From NCBI RefSeq assembly GCF_964199755.1, contig NC_133930.1, positions 28,483,571-28,547,570 on the forward strand: a DNA stretch of 64,000 bases, given 5' to 3'. Positions 52,076-64,000 of this stretch are shown here, one piece after another. A model generated the notes under the pieces. It made no database searches and had not been told where the DNA came from. It saw only the letters and a list, made by a program, of their open reading frames with translations. The DNA comes from Larus michahellis (lineage: Eukaryota; Chordata; Aves; Charadriiformes; Laridae). Position numbers and translations under genes: made by a program. Every line of letters begins with the position of its first letter. The first letter of the stretch is position 1.

Positions 52076-52504
52076 TGTAATAGAGATGGTGACCAGAAAT
52101 TGTGGTTTGGGATGTTCATGTTGTACATTAGGGGTGTTAGAAAACATGGTTTTGCTAGCTGGGAGGACTCCAGTACCTGTCTAGAAGAGCTGCAGGTTCC
52201 ACACAACACCACTCTTCATAGCTGATTATCTTAAATATTTAGCAAAAATAATGTTTTCATACCATGAGGTAAGATCTCAGAGAGAGAATAGGGAGCACCA
52301 TTCCTTCAGTGATGAACCTTTCACAACTACAGTGACATATGAAGGTCTATTTTCAGTCCTCCTGCAGAGACAAGGGGCAAGCACAGGGAACTCTGACTTT
52401 CTGATTTCGCTTTTAACAAAGTTAAGTTTCAGTTGTGTTCACTGCAATGTGTTGGTGCAGCATGTGGGCATTTCTTCAGACATTTCAGGAGTTTTTCTAA
52501 ATAT

Positions 52505-52922
52505 CACAGAATGATAGGGGTTGGAAGGGACCTCTGGAGATCATCTAAGTCCGACCCCCCTGCCAGAGCAGGGTCACCTAGAGCAGGTTGCACAGGAACA
52601 TGTCCAGGCGGGTTTTGAATATCTCCAGAGAAGGAGACTCCACCACCTCTCTGGGAAGCCTGTTCCAGTGCTCTGCCACCCTCAAAGTGAAGAAGTTCCT
52701 CCTCATGTTTAGATGGAACTTCCTATGGTCAAGTTTGTGCCCATTACCTCTTGTCCTGTCGCTGGGCACCACTGAAAAGAGCCTGGCCCCATCCTCCTGA
52801 CACCCACCCTTTAAGTATTTATAAGCGTTGATAAGGTCACCCCTCAGCCGTCTTTTTTCCAGACTAAAAAGACCAAAATCCTTCAGCCTTTCTTCATAAG
52901 AGAGGTGTTCCATTCCCCTAAT
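52505..52922 (-). mobile_element. CR1 LINE 3' fragment (antisense)
   Basis: It starts TCACAGAATGATAGGGGTTGGAAGGG on the + strand, the reverse complement of a CR1 3' end. The minus strand then encodes the ORF2 C-terminus ([36 protein letters not shown], then [21 protein letters not shown]). The frame is nearly intact over about 130 codons. It is a different subfamily from the 45 and 56 kb copies, judging by the tail sequence. Confidence 0.95.
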
Positions 52923-55900
52923 ATAAATATAGTGTTGTTCAGGTATACTAGACTTCTGGCTACTGAGAGCCATGGATACCAAACTTGGGGTAGCAATGCA
53001 AAACAGCATAATGCATATTCAGAATCGAAACGTTCATCATGTTTAGTAATTATGATGGGGTATTTGTTTCTTATTTAGCAATTTGGTAATGTCTCTACTG
53101 TGAGTCAAGAGTAGAAAATATCTTAATTGTTCTTTTATGTTAGAGGTGGATGGATGAAGGTCATTGTGACCTCCAGGGCTTCTTTAAAACCATACATAAA
53201 TAACTTTAGCATTATTCTGTATTTCCATTACTTTTTGAAACCATTCTGAAGATGCAATCACTTTGACAGAATTACAGTTTGTGAAGTTCTTGAGACTTAG
53301 CTTCTCATGCTGAAAATGATAGAGGGCATATTTTTATTTTATCTGTGTCACAGTAAGACAAATTTTAATTCTGTGAACAAAACCTTTTGCACAACAAGGT
53401 GTTTCCTCTATGTTATCTCTTCTGATAGCTAAAACTAAGGTCATAGTCAAAAGAAGTTGCAAAAACAGTGGTGGAGTTGAAGCAGAACATCTTTTAAGTA
53501 CATGCAGTACAGCCAGTAGATGTCTGTTCTATGTAATACCAGCAAATGGAGTACAGAATTCAGCAGGTGTGTAATATGAATCAAAAGTCATATCTACTTG
53601 CAAAAAATCGCTAAGAGAAATTTTGTCTTACAGATGTTGAACGCAGAACAGAACTATGTTGAAAATACCTAAGATATTGTAAGTAGTTGGACTTTGGTAA
53701 ACAGTGCTTATGGGGTCAATGACAAACTTGCAGTTGTCCTCTAATACATCAGAAATATTAATTATGTACTTATTACGTCCACAGTATGTAAAGAATTTAT
53801 TTTATTTATGTGTCACACACAATGGACTCAGTAAATTTTAAGTACCTATTGCCTAGGTGACACATTATCTCCTAGTAATAAATTATTTTTCTCTGTAGTA
53901 TATTAACAGATTTTGTTTTGTAGAATAGCCAGCATAATTAATAGTTGCTATCTGGATCCTCAGCCGCAGAAGATTTCTCCTATGTAAACAGAATTTTCTT
54001 GAGCTTGTCGCTCTATTTTTGACATACAGGATTTTGAGATAGAGCTCTTTTTGCAATGCTTGAACAGCTCTTGCTTTATCTTGCCTTCATTTGCCTTCTG
54101 CTGCTGCTGATTCAGCATGATGATATCTGTATTACCAGCTTTGATTCCAGCCGTAAATGCTCTGTGAGCTGATCTCACATTATTTCATCTAACATGCTTC
54201 AAAGTGCACGTGCAACTATCTGGTCCCATGAAACAGCAAAATACTGTTCTGTCTATTTGCCCAGTTTCTGTCCATGCTGCTGAAATTTATAGCCTGCAAG
54301 TACAATATATAGTTTACGCACACAAATAGTTGTTCTGTGCCAGAAGAGCGGTATCACATTCACCATTAGCGAGAGGAAGTGCACAAAGCACCAGCTGGCT
54401 TTCAATGGAGTATGCAAGCAGAACATTTTCTTTTCTCAGAAAGCCCTTTGGCCTTACTAGCTTTCAAACATTTGAGTCCATCAGTAAAAATCATTGCAGT
54501 CTCACTCTACCTTCAGGAACACGACTTCAATCGGTCCAGAGGTAGTAAGACATCTTCACCACCATTGTGCTGTAGAAATGGTGGATTTGGAGTCTCAGTT
54601 TATTCTATAAATGTAAAGGAACCAGAAACACTCGAGAAAGGCTGCAGTTACAGGCAACAGCAACAGTTGTGAGATGCAGAAAGAAAGATCTGTCTATAAC
54701 AAAGGTAAAGGTCCCTGCCTCCTGTCTTACCTGGCAGAGCATGAGGTGCGTGCTCTGTGGTAACAGTGCCCCACCAGAGAAAAACAAAATCATGCACATA
54801 GATAAAGATCAATACAAGGAGAATGGCTTCCTTGCAGGCCAGGGCATACTGAAATAACCTTACTGACGATGAGGCATAAATCTTACGAAAAATGTGGGGT
54901 TTATTCACTTACAAGAAGAAGAAATATGATTAATTTAACTTTGTGAAATAAATTGCAAACATACTGTGGGTTTTTCTATACTTTTGGACTGAGTTTGTCT
55001 CTATTACTCAAAAAGACACTTTTTAAGAATGTCTGATAGTGTCAGTTTTATACCTTCATTTTTTCCCTTCAGGTCATTTAAGGAAACAGGAAGCATTCTC
55101 ACTCATTATGTTCTGCTTATTGTTTAAGCAACAGCATTCTCTGAGCTGCCCTTTTAACCACATTTACACAGTCTACAGACTGGGTGCTGAAGTAAAGTGA
55201 CACACAACAATTTATACCAGTGGAGGTCTGGCTTCTATATTTTCTTGAACTTCTACAGAGGCCCAGGAACTTCACATATCTGAATGAAGCCTATTGGGAT
55301 GCTGTAATACAAAAGTAGTTCAGTTCCAAGGTAAGGTATGTTTTACAGAAACATTCAAACACCTTGGGTTTTATGAAATTTTCAGGCTAATGATGCTGGA
55401 ATTTAAAACCTGTCAAGATTTCAGGATCTTAGGATTTGCAAAGGGTGTAGGAAATTTACAAGATCACACCGCTTCCCATCATCCACTGGCACCTCTATTT
55501 CTGGCACAAGGAAGAGCTTTGGAAGTAAAACAGCTTGGTTAAGAACACTTACTGTGGGCATGTGACTTGACTGCCAGGAGCTATCAATTTATTTCACAGC
55601 TGGAAGTCACCTAGATACTGTACAGCTACCAGCCAAAACTGTCAACAACACTTTTACGAAAGGCGAGCAGTCTGGGGTGCCTCATTTCTGGGACACCCTT
55701 CCTTGTCCCTGATTTTCTAAGCTACAAGACAGCACAGAAAATCCATGTGAAACCGCATCTGAAAATCAGTCCCCAAATTTCCAGAGATAGTTTCTCCAAA
55801 ACTGAGGCAAATATCAAAAGTTTGTCTCTAAGAACATATTTGTCTACAAAATACATTGAATAATTCCATTGCATAAATGTTACGTCTTAGCCCCTCAGTC

Positions 55901-56161
55901 TTTCTGACTAGCAACTCAGGAATCAGGTTGGCTAAATTATGTCAGGTGGTTGTAAGGAGCAATTTCAGTTTTCACCTGACTTACTGATTCTGGTCACTGC
56001 AGCACACAGAGGATATGTCTCTAGTTGTGCTCAAAAAGAGAGAGATGGCATTCCCTCGTGCCGTTCACAGGAAATTGTCTAAGTTATTGCATTGCATAGT
56101 GGAACTGATTAAATTATTTGGCAATACAGCAATTTTCTATGTGTTTTCTTTTTAAAGAATA
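52923..56161. other. Gene-poor region; one exon-like segment
   Basis: AT-rich sequence without a recognisable gene. An open segment bounded by splice-like sites lies at 54576-54704 (see findings). No RNA gene or other repeat was identified. Confidence 0.55.
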
Positions 56162-56649
56162 TACTACAAGAAAGACATTGAGGTGCTGGAGCATGTTCAG
56201 AGAAGGGCAACAAAGCTGGTGAGGGGTCTAGAGCACAAGTCGTATGAGGAGCGGCTGAGGGAGCTGGGGTTGTTTAGCCTGGAGAAGAGGAGGCTGAGGG
56301 GAGACTTTGTTGCTGTCTACAACTACCTGAAAGGAGGTTGTAGAGGTGGATGTCAGGCTCTTTTCCCAAGTAACAAGTGTTAGGACAAGAGGAAACAGCC
56401 TCGAGTTGCTCCAGGGGAGGTTTAGATTGGATATTAGGAAAAATTTCTTCATGAAAAAGGTTATCAAGCATTGGAAGAGGCTGCCCAGGGAAGTGGTTGA
56501 GTCACCATCCCCAGAGGTATTTAAAAGATGTGTAGATGTGGTGTTGAGGGACATGGTTTAGTGGTGGTTTTGTCAGTGTTAGGTTGATGGTTGGACTCGA
56601 TGATCTTAAAGGTCCCTTCCAATCTAGATGATTCTATGATTCTGTGATT
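56162..56649 (+). mobile_element. CR1 LINE 3' fragment
   Basis: The + strand encodes [20 protein letters not shown] and [15 protein letters not shown], then [17 protein letters not shown] after a frameshift near 56355-56385. The 3' end GATGATTCTATGATTCTGTGAT at about 56628-56649 is the avian CR1 tail. It is the same subfamily as the copy at 44883-45770, but 5'-truncated further. Confidence 0.95.
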
Positions 56650-59600
56650 AGATGGAAACATATTGCGCTATTTAATAGCATATCACAGGTGTTGAAACAG
56701 CTGGGAAACATTCTTGGCATACCTATGAACCAGCTGATTTGTTACTGCCCTTCCTCATTTCTCTGATTTGCCCTAATTCACATCAGGAATTGTGACTGTA
56801 TCAAGGATAGGAAAATGGCTCTGATGAAATAAACACCCACTGATGTAGTTTTCTTCTGACATGGAGAAGCAGTTCTCACTTCCTCTTACCCACCATTCTG
56901 TTTTCATGGGTCTCCTTTCTGAATGTGCAAGTTTAAGGAAAGAAATATTAAGAAACCAAACAGAAGACCAGCACAGTACGACTCTAACTTGCAGCTTCCA
57001 GGCTGTCCGCTTGAAAGTCCAGACTCATTAAATGAGCAGTCTTGCTGAAAACACACACTAATGGCCTGACTCACTATTTATAAGACTGACCTTGAATATT
57101 TATAAGACAAAAACCACATGTGTAAATTATTTCCTGCAGCTAACAGGAAGAATAAGCATTTATGCAAGCAAAATGTTATAATAACATGCATGATATTCTT
57201 GCTGGCAAATTGAGCAGTATTACTCCTCTTGCTAAATGATAGGGAAGGAACAGGACCAAGCAGAACGCAAGGGTGTGTGTGTGGGGAAATCACAACTGGC
57301 TTTATATGTCAGCACAAGGGAGAAGAAACATACGTGTCATCTTGGGACCGCAGAGAATGTCTGACTGCTGAAGCTCGCTTTGGGAAGAAAAGTTTGTTCT
57401 TTGGACATCAAAATCTGAGAGACAGAGAAGAGACAGCACAGCAAGTCCTATGTTGCTTATAAGCCTTATAAACAACATACATCTCACACAGGAATAATCA
57501 GAGACATAATGGGATATTGCTTCTTATTGCGACTATTTTGGCAGGATGCAATGTCTTTCCATGATCCAGATATTTCTAGTATGCCACCAGGATTTGGAAA
57601 GAGGTCTTTAGACAAATATCCTTGGGGAAAAAAGGTCATTACCATCCCATCCCTAGAATTTATAGGAGATAAAAGTGGCTAATTAAACAGGCACTCTATT
57701 AAGTAACTGATATGGCAAGTCCTGACTTGGTTCAGGAAGTTGTACATCCACTCTCACCCTAAGAAAAAGACATTTAAAAGAACAGTGTAAATATGAAAAG
57801 AACGCTAATGGAATAAACGGGACTTGCATACTAGTTGGTGGGAAAGATTCACCTGTACTAGAGCATAACTGATTATATTTAGCCAGTAAGCAAGAAACAG
57901 ACTGTGGGCACAATAAAGTGCTGCTACAGCAGCAAGATATTTAAAATCATCTGTCAATGGAAGAACACTTCTTTGCTCCTCTCTCTGGAGGTCAGAGGAT
58001 TAGGAAGAAAACAATAAAAACTATTTGCTAGCACAGGCCCTGATTCAGAGAGGTTCTCAGCCCATACTGAAAGCATGCTACCGAGTTGGGAGCACAGTCA
58101 TTTTAGGAGTTGGCAGGAACAAGGGCTACTATAACCAGGTATGAAGCAAGACAATTAACTGAAAATGTATGGTTCTTAAAATGAATAAAAAGTGAAAGAA
58201 CAAGCTTGATTTCACTGGAAGAAAAGGGAGCTACACCCATACGGCTACAATTGAACAGGCAAGGATTTGAATTTCCTTTCTCTGATTCAATGTTTCAGTG
58301 CTGTTCTCTGCTGATATCTAATGGGGGGTGGAAGAAGATGACCTTCCGAAATCTCTTCCCATGTAAGTTACTCTGCAGTTCTGTCATTAGTTTGCAAGAA
58401 AAAAAAAAATCAACTCAAGACATAGATGTCACCAATGTGGTTACAAATATATGTCAAACAAATTAAAAATGTACAACTGGCTTTGGTAATGCAAATATGA
58501 CAAGGCACCACACTTTTTCCATCACATTCTTCAAGATAGCAAACTATGTTGTCTGGATACCCATAGCAGAGAAAGATACACGGCAACTTGAGGGACAAAT
58601 GCCTTGCAGCCTGACCAGTTCTGCCCATGCAAAGGTGCACACTTTGTAAAATTTCAGGCCTGAAATTTGTCATGCTGGTGTTTTCATGTGTGTGGCTGCC
58701 CATAGAGAGCTGTGTTAGGGCAACAGCCAGCACAGGTTCTTTTCTAAAATCAAGCAGACACTTCTTTCTTTTTTCAGCATTTTGTGAGGCAATTTTCAAA
58801 GCTTTCATTGCCAACGCTTACAAATCTTAAACTCTTCCAAAAGGTAGTAAAAGTGCAGCAGAGCAGATTCTGTGGTCTGAATTTCCCCTGAAAGTACTAA
58901 ACCACTAGGGCAATTTTGTAGATGTATCATCCTTTCTCCATCACAGTTCTCTTTTTCTGTCATTCTGATGTGAGAACTGATAAAGCTTCAAACATAAAGA
59001 AGAAGTTCTCAACAATGTCTCTGCCTTTTATTTCTCCTTTTTTTTCCTCCCTTCCCTTTACCCCTCCCCAAGTGATGGTATTATAGAGAAAGAGGATGAG
59101 AAGTTTCTCAAACTCTTTTGCAAATGTTTAACCGTAGACAACCATACACTTAGGACTTTCTTAATTAGGTAAAGTGAATTTGTGAACTGATTCCCTTTCC
59201 TGTTCTAACAAGTTATGCTGCACTCTCTAGCTCCAGCTCTGCAGCACATGGTGCTGAAAGAAGTGCAGGACCACTCTTTCTAACCGTTAAGCCAGCAACA
59301 AAAAAAAAAATCAGCATTAAAATCCTGCCATCCAGAGCAAGGTCCACCTACTGCCGCACAGTTGAAAGAAGTGCAACAGCACTTTGAAGTAGTTATAGAT
59401 GGAGTAATTACCAGGGAGTTGTTACCTGGGAATTCACGCTGCACTCTCAGCTGTTTCAAATGTTAAGTTGCCTTTTCCATTATTCTTTTCTAAAATTTTC
59501 CCTCAAGATTGGTGCTGCCAAGTCTCCTGTGACAACACATTTCCTGTTTCTAAAGTAAATGGGGTAATTTCTTGCATGGTAGTTAGCCTGAATTACCTAG

Positions 59601-62600
59601 CATAGGCAAGACTGAAGGTGGGTAATTTTGTATTTTATTTGGATGTTGCAGTTTCTGCTGGATATGACCAAGGTCCTAATCTCTCTTCAAGCATCTCACA
59701 AAGGTCAATGGAGCCCAGACCCCCACAAACTTCACTTAACTGCACAGAAACTGAAAGCAAGGACTAGCTCAGGACTTAGGAAATTGGACATGAAAAGCAC
59801 ATCTTACAATCTACCTTGCGTACAAAGCCTTGAGAAAAAACACATTTAATGTAAGAGGACAATTTATTTTTTGGAGTAGGTGCCAGAGCGCATGCAGGGG
59901 CCAGGGCACTGCAGGCGCCCATCCCCTTGGGAATCCATGAACAAAGAGGCTCAGCTATTTCAGACAAACAACAGCCACGTCGCCTGTCCAAGGACACCAT
60001 CAGCCCAAGCAGTTAAGTCATAGCTTTGTGTTTGACAGAAGTGGGTGCACTTTTCTTTTCTTCTGCCTCATTCCTGAAGCAGGCAGTGGGTATGACTTGC
60101 ACATAGAGCTGTGGCTACTTAGTAAGAAAATTACAGCAGATTGCTGGTAATATGGTGTTAGTCTACATCATTATCTGCTTTTGATATTTTATGTGAAAAG
60201 GAGACAACCCCTTAAATTACTCTAAAGATAGCAAGAAACATTAAGGCCATTGCTCTAATGGCCTGTTCCTGCTGATATGCTAAAGCAAAGCTTGTTTGAG
60301 ATGTGTGTTTTCTTTTACCCTGGCAAATATGCAGTTTCAGAAGACAAATAAAGGCTGTGGAATTAAAAGACTATACACATGAGCTGTCTACGAAAACTTT
60401 GTACCAGCATCTTAAGCCACAAGACAGGGAGGTATGTCATATTCAAACAAACAAGACAAGTAGCAATAATTATGGGTCTAAATGGAGAATCTAGTGATTG
60501 AATATTTGAATCAGAGGCTGAGGACACCATTTCTGTCTAGAAGAGTCCATGTAGCAACAAAATGTTGATCTTATCCCTTTCACGTTACAGAAATCTCCTA
60601 GACCACTTGTGCTCAGACACATTGCCCTTCCAGCAGGGCGATTAAAGTCACTGATGATACTATGTGACTGAGACTTTCTCCAGTTGCCTAAAGAATGCTT
60701 CACCTGCCCCTCTTGTTTATCAGATGGGATGTAGCAGATACCCATTGCAGCATCACCTGTGCTGGTCTGTCCTCTGATCCCTACCTACCAGCTCACCGCT
60801 GGCTCATCACCTGTCCCAAGGCAAAGCTCCATTCGTCTGATTTGTTTATACAGAGCTCAAACTCTCTGCCATCCCTGATCACCCCTGTCTTTCCTGCATC
60901 CTTCCATTGCAGCACTCCAGTCATGAAAGCTATCCCACCACATCATCATGATCCTAATGGGGTCTTGGCTCTGCAGCTGTGCATAGACTGTCCTTCTGCT
61001 TGTTCCTCCTGCTACATGGATTTGTGTGCAAGCAATTGAGATGGGTCCCAAGTTGTGCTGCCTTTACAGGGGAAGTGCGAGAGCCTGCCCTGTTATGCTG
61101 TCTCCCAGACACATCTGCTCTGCCTCTTGTGCCCTCACTTTGCTCCAGGTTATGGTAAACCTCCCCGGCATACCTCATGTAAAGCCCTCCCTCTTTAGGT
61201 TGGGAAATCTGTTTGCAAAGACACCCTTGCCACACTTTGTCAAGCATACCACATCCCAGCTCAGTAGCCCTCACTGTGACTGTGGTGACAGAAGCCAAAG
61301 CCCTGCCTGCGATACCAGCCAAGCAGCCAACCTGTGACACCCTGGATGATTCCACTTCTTCTTAGGCATTTCCCTCTCTCACTGACAGGACTGAGGAGAC
61401 ACCACCTGCCCCCCTTGCCCTTCGCCCTCATCCCCAGTGCTCTGTCGCCACCCTTAATGCGCTACAGGTTACTTCCAGCAGCATCACTGGTGCTCACACG
61501 GAAGATTAGCAAGGAGTAATAGTCCAAAGGATGAAGAAGCCTATGCAGCACCTCCAGAACTTCCAGACTGGTTGCCAGATTGCTGCCTTCATCTTCATAG
61601 GAGGGAGTTTGCTGTAACTATCACACTGCTTTTACCCTTCATGCAGACACTAGGTTGAGGCTCAGCTGCCTCTGATCCCATGTCTGATTTGTGCAGATGG
61701 TCCCCAGCTCAGCTTGCGTCTGATACCAGCGCTCCTGCATTCATGTTCAGTTGCTGCTTGCCACAGGGACTTGGGAGCCGACCTTACCTGACAGTATACA
61801 AAAGTGTTTGCAGTAAGAGCACCAGTATTTGCAAAAACCAGCATCTATGCTTGGGGAGGGGAGTCTGAAGGTCTTCAGTCAACTACCTTCAACAGCACAA
61901 ACAAAGATAGATATGGAAATAGCACTGTATTTCACATCACAAAACATGGGGCCAGTACCAGTAGTAGTTTTAGGCCTTCCTTGTCCCTCTCACTACCTAA
62001 ATTTATTAATCAGATGGAAATAAGGTGACTTAAAAATTATCATGGAAGGGGAGCAGACAATCAGACATTTGCTGAGTTCAAAAAAAACACTGTTCGCAAG
62101 TAGCAGAAGAAAAGAAACAGAGGAAGAAGGGGCTGTATGGGTAGTGTCTACTTTTAATAAACTTGCTAAGGAATATGTGTCAGCACAGGGCATTTTAGCA
62201 GCCACAACAGATGTAGCTTTAAAGCAAACAAACAAGTCTCTGCTCGTTTCGCAATAAAAAGTTTTTAGAAGGATGCAATCTGAAACAACCCTAAGGAAAA
62301 CAAGAAAAAAAGCAAATCCAAAGCTGAATAGCTCTAGACCTAACACTGCATGTCTCCCTACTTTCTATATTGCTGCAAAGTTCTAACAAGTCTTTGTCTT
62401 AAAAGTTATTTAAACTTGTGCAGAAGGTTCATTAAATATGTGAAAACTCTTCTTGAGGTCTAGAATTCCTGAGCTCCCCTGCAATGACTAAGTCTTTCAC
62501 CTTCATTTTTGTTCTTTTGAAGCAGAAAATTAACTTGGGAAAAGCACAGAGGAAGCGATCCTTCCTTACCAAGACTCAAAATGCTCGTGGAAAGGAATAT

Positions 62601-64000
62601 GAAAGAGGTATTAACCCACAGAGAAAAGCAGAAGTACCTACAGCAGAGGAGTATCAGTCCTTTGAAGATTGCACGCTATCCAGATCCCATGTGAATGTAA
62701 AAATGAATACTTTTATGATTCAAGTAGGAAAAGATGCTCAACTTTCTCTTAAAGGTATAGCGAAGGTCATTGATTAGTATTTCCACCAAATACTGTAAAA
62801 ACTGCATTGTGATCATCGACAAAGACGAGTTGTTTCAACAAATGCAGTAAGTTTCAAATTAAGTGCTGTAAATTGATACATTTGTGGTATATGCCCATCA
62901 CCAAGCATTCGAGAATGCTGACTAATGCCTGCATTTTCCATTTTAAAATGGCATGCGTTAAACAGGGCAAACCGTTCATTCTGCCTGCCTTTACATAACT
63001 GACACTGCAGGTAAAAGTTATCCCTGGAAATGACATCAGTAGAAAAGTATGATCAAGAAACGCCACCTGCTGTCTCTTGGATCACTGTTCCAAAAAGCTG
63101 CTGGAGTGCAAGGACACGCACAAACCTCATGTTTTGTTTTATTGCAGGAAGAATATCTGAATATGATAAACAGCAATCCCTTCCTACATAGCAGTACCCA
63201 AAAGAGCCCTCAGATCCTCATCTGAGCTACTTACTACATAAAGTTTTAAACAGTATTTCGTACAGAAGTCTCTTGCAGTGAAAGCTAGAAAAAAATTCAG
63301 ATTCACTTTGAAATGCAAACACCTTTATTTTTTTTTTTTAACAGATTGATCACCAAAAAAAAAAAAAAAAATCTATTAATTGAATTTCACAGTGTTGTCT
63401 GTTGTTGAGCACAAAGTTCATCCTTGATTAAAGGTCCATATAAGCAAAGTAAAATTAATTCACTCGCTGCAATAACATAGTGCACATCCTGTTCTCTGAG
63501 GCTGTCTCTAAGAAATGCTAAGAACCCAGCCCTTGACATTCCAGCCACTTTGGCCCGGCAAAACCCCTAAGTATTTGGGTAACTTCAGACAAGTTTGGCT
63601 TCCTGATCCTGGGTGCTGAGAAACCAGAAGCCAACCACATCTAAGTACACTAAACCAAGCACACGGCTGAAGACTCTTCTGCACAAAAGCCAGTGCGCTC
63701 AGGACGTTGATGCACCAAAACATAAATTTATAAATACACGTTGAATTCCAGGCTTTCCTGATTAACAACTGCAACTCGTAGGAAACAAATTAGACTGTTT
63801 GAAATCAGCTGCGTATATATTAGAAGTTGCTCTTTTCTCCTATCTTTTTTCCTAAGGGAGGATGTTACCAGTCTTCTGCACCACTTCCGGAGCAATGCTC
63901 AATATTAAAATGTTTAATTGACTGAATTTTGTGTGTGTTTCTTTCAGTTTACCCTTTAACACTTCTTGGCTCCCTGCTTTCTTTTTCTACTGAAATATTG
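56650..64000. other. No confirmed gene; exon-like chain and simple repeats
   Basis: About 7.3 kb with no protein I recognise. Splice-site-bounded open segments occur at 58299-58362, 59652-59703, 60335-60431, 62526-62754 and 63148-63192 on the + strand and are mutually phase-compatible (see findings). The stretch 60740-61760 is richer in GC and pyrimidines than its surroundings. A T run and an A run face each other at 63326-63371. Confidence 0.5.
63326..63371. repeat. T run and A run separated by about 15 bases (inverted homopolymers)
   Basis: About 14 T, then TAACAGATTGATCACC-like sequence, then about 17 A. The two runs are complementary and could fold back; length variation is likely. Confidence 0.8.

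Noticed and set aside
1-64000. CRISPR arrays, bacterial operons, tRNA or rRNA genes, and intact endogenous retroviruses
   Set aside because: None found by eye. The sequence is clearly vertebrate, and no long terminal repeat pairs or retroviral protein motifs were noticed. A tRNAscan-SE or RepeatMasker run would settle this.

Overview
The window looks like avian nuclear DNA. It holds one protein-coding gene that I can identify with confidence, a multi-exon zinc-finger gene with GT-AG introns. Around it are several CR1 LINE 3' fragments ending in the bird-typical ATTCTATGATTCTGTG-like tail, AT-rich non-coding DNA and a few simple repeats. I see no bacterial-style operons, CRISPR arrays, tRNAs or rRNAs. 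In the bird genomes I know of, this gene lies on the Z chromosome; that placement is background knowledge and cannot be read from the sequence.

Layout: 1-19055 is upstream or first-intron sequence of the zinc-finger gene, with no confirmed exon. One weak leader-exon candidate ends at 1088. 19086-31705 is ZNF366 (also called DC-SCRIPT) on the + strand, in four coding exons (19086-20384, 22610-22801, 28461-28635, 31170-31705). They splice in frame to a predicted 733-residue protein with eleven C2H2 fingers, a PFDLS CtBP-docking motif and a conserved C-terminal tail. 31706 onward is 3' UTR of uncertain length, then gene-poor DNA.

37-57 kb carries most of the CR1 fragments, on both strands. One of them (44883-45770) lies in a 272-codon open frame encoding the C-terminal part of the CR1 ORF2 protein. 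From 57 to 64 kb I recognise nothing with certainty.

The main unexplained signal is on the + strand downstream of ZNF366. Two clusters of short open segments sit between good splice-site matches and are compatible in reading phase: 35311-37167, and 51612 to 63192. They resemble exons of an unrecognised, fast-evolving gene or of a non-coding transcript. Chance is a serious alternative, because AT-rich intergenic DNA offers many such combinations. I found no convincing undescribed system.
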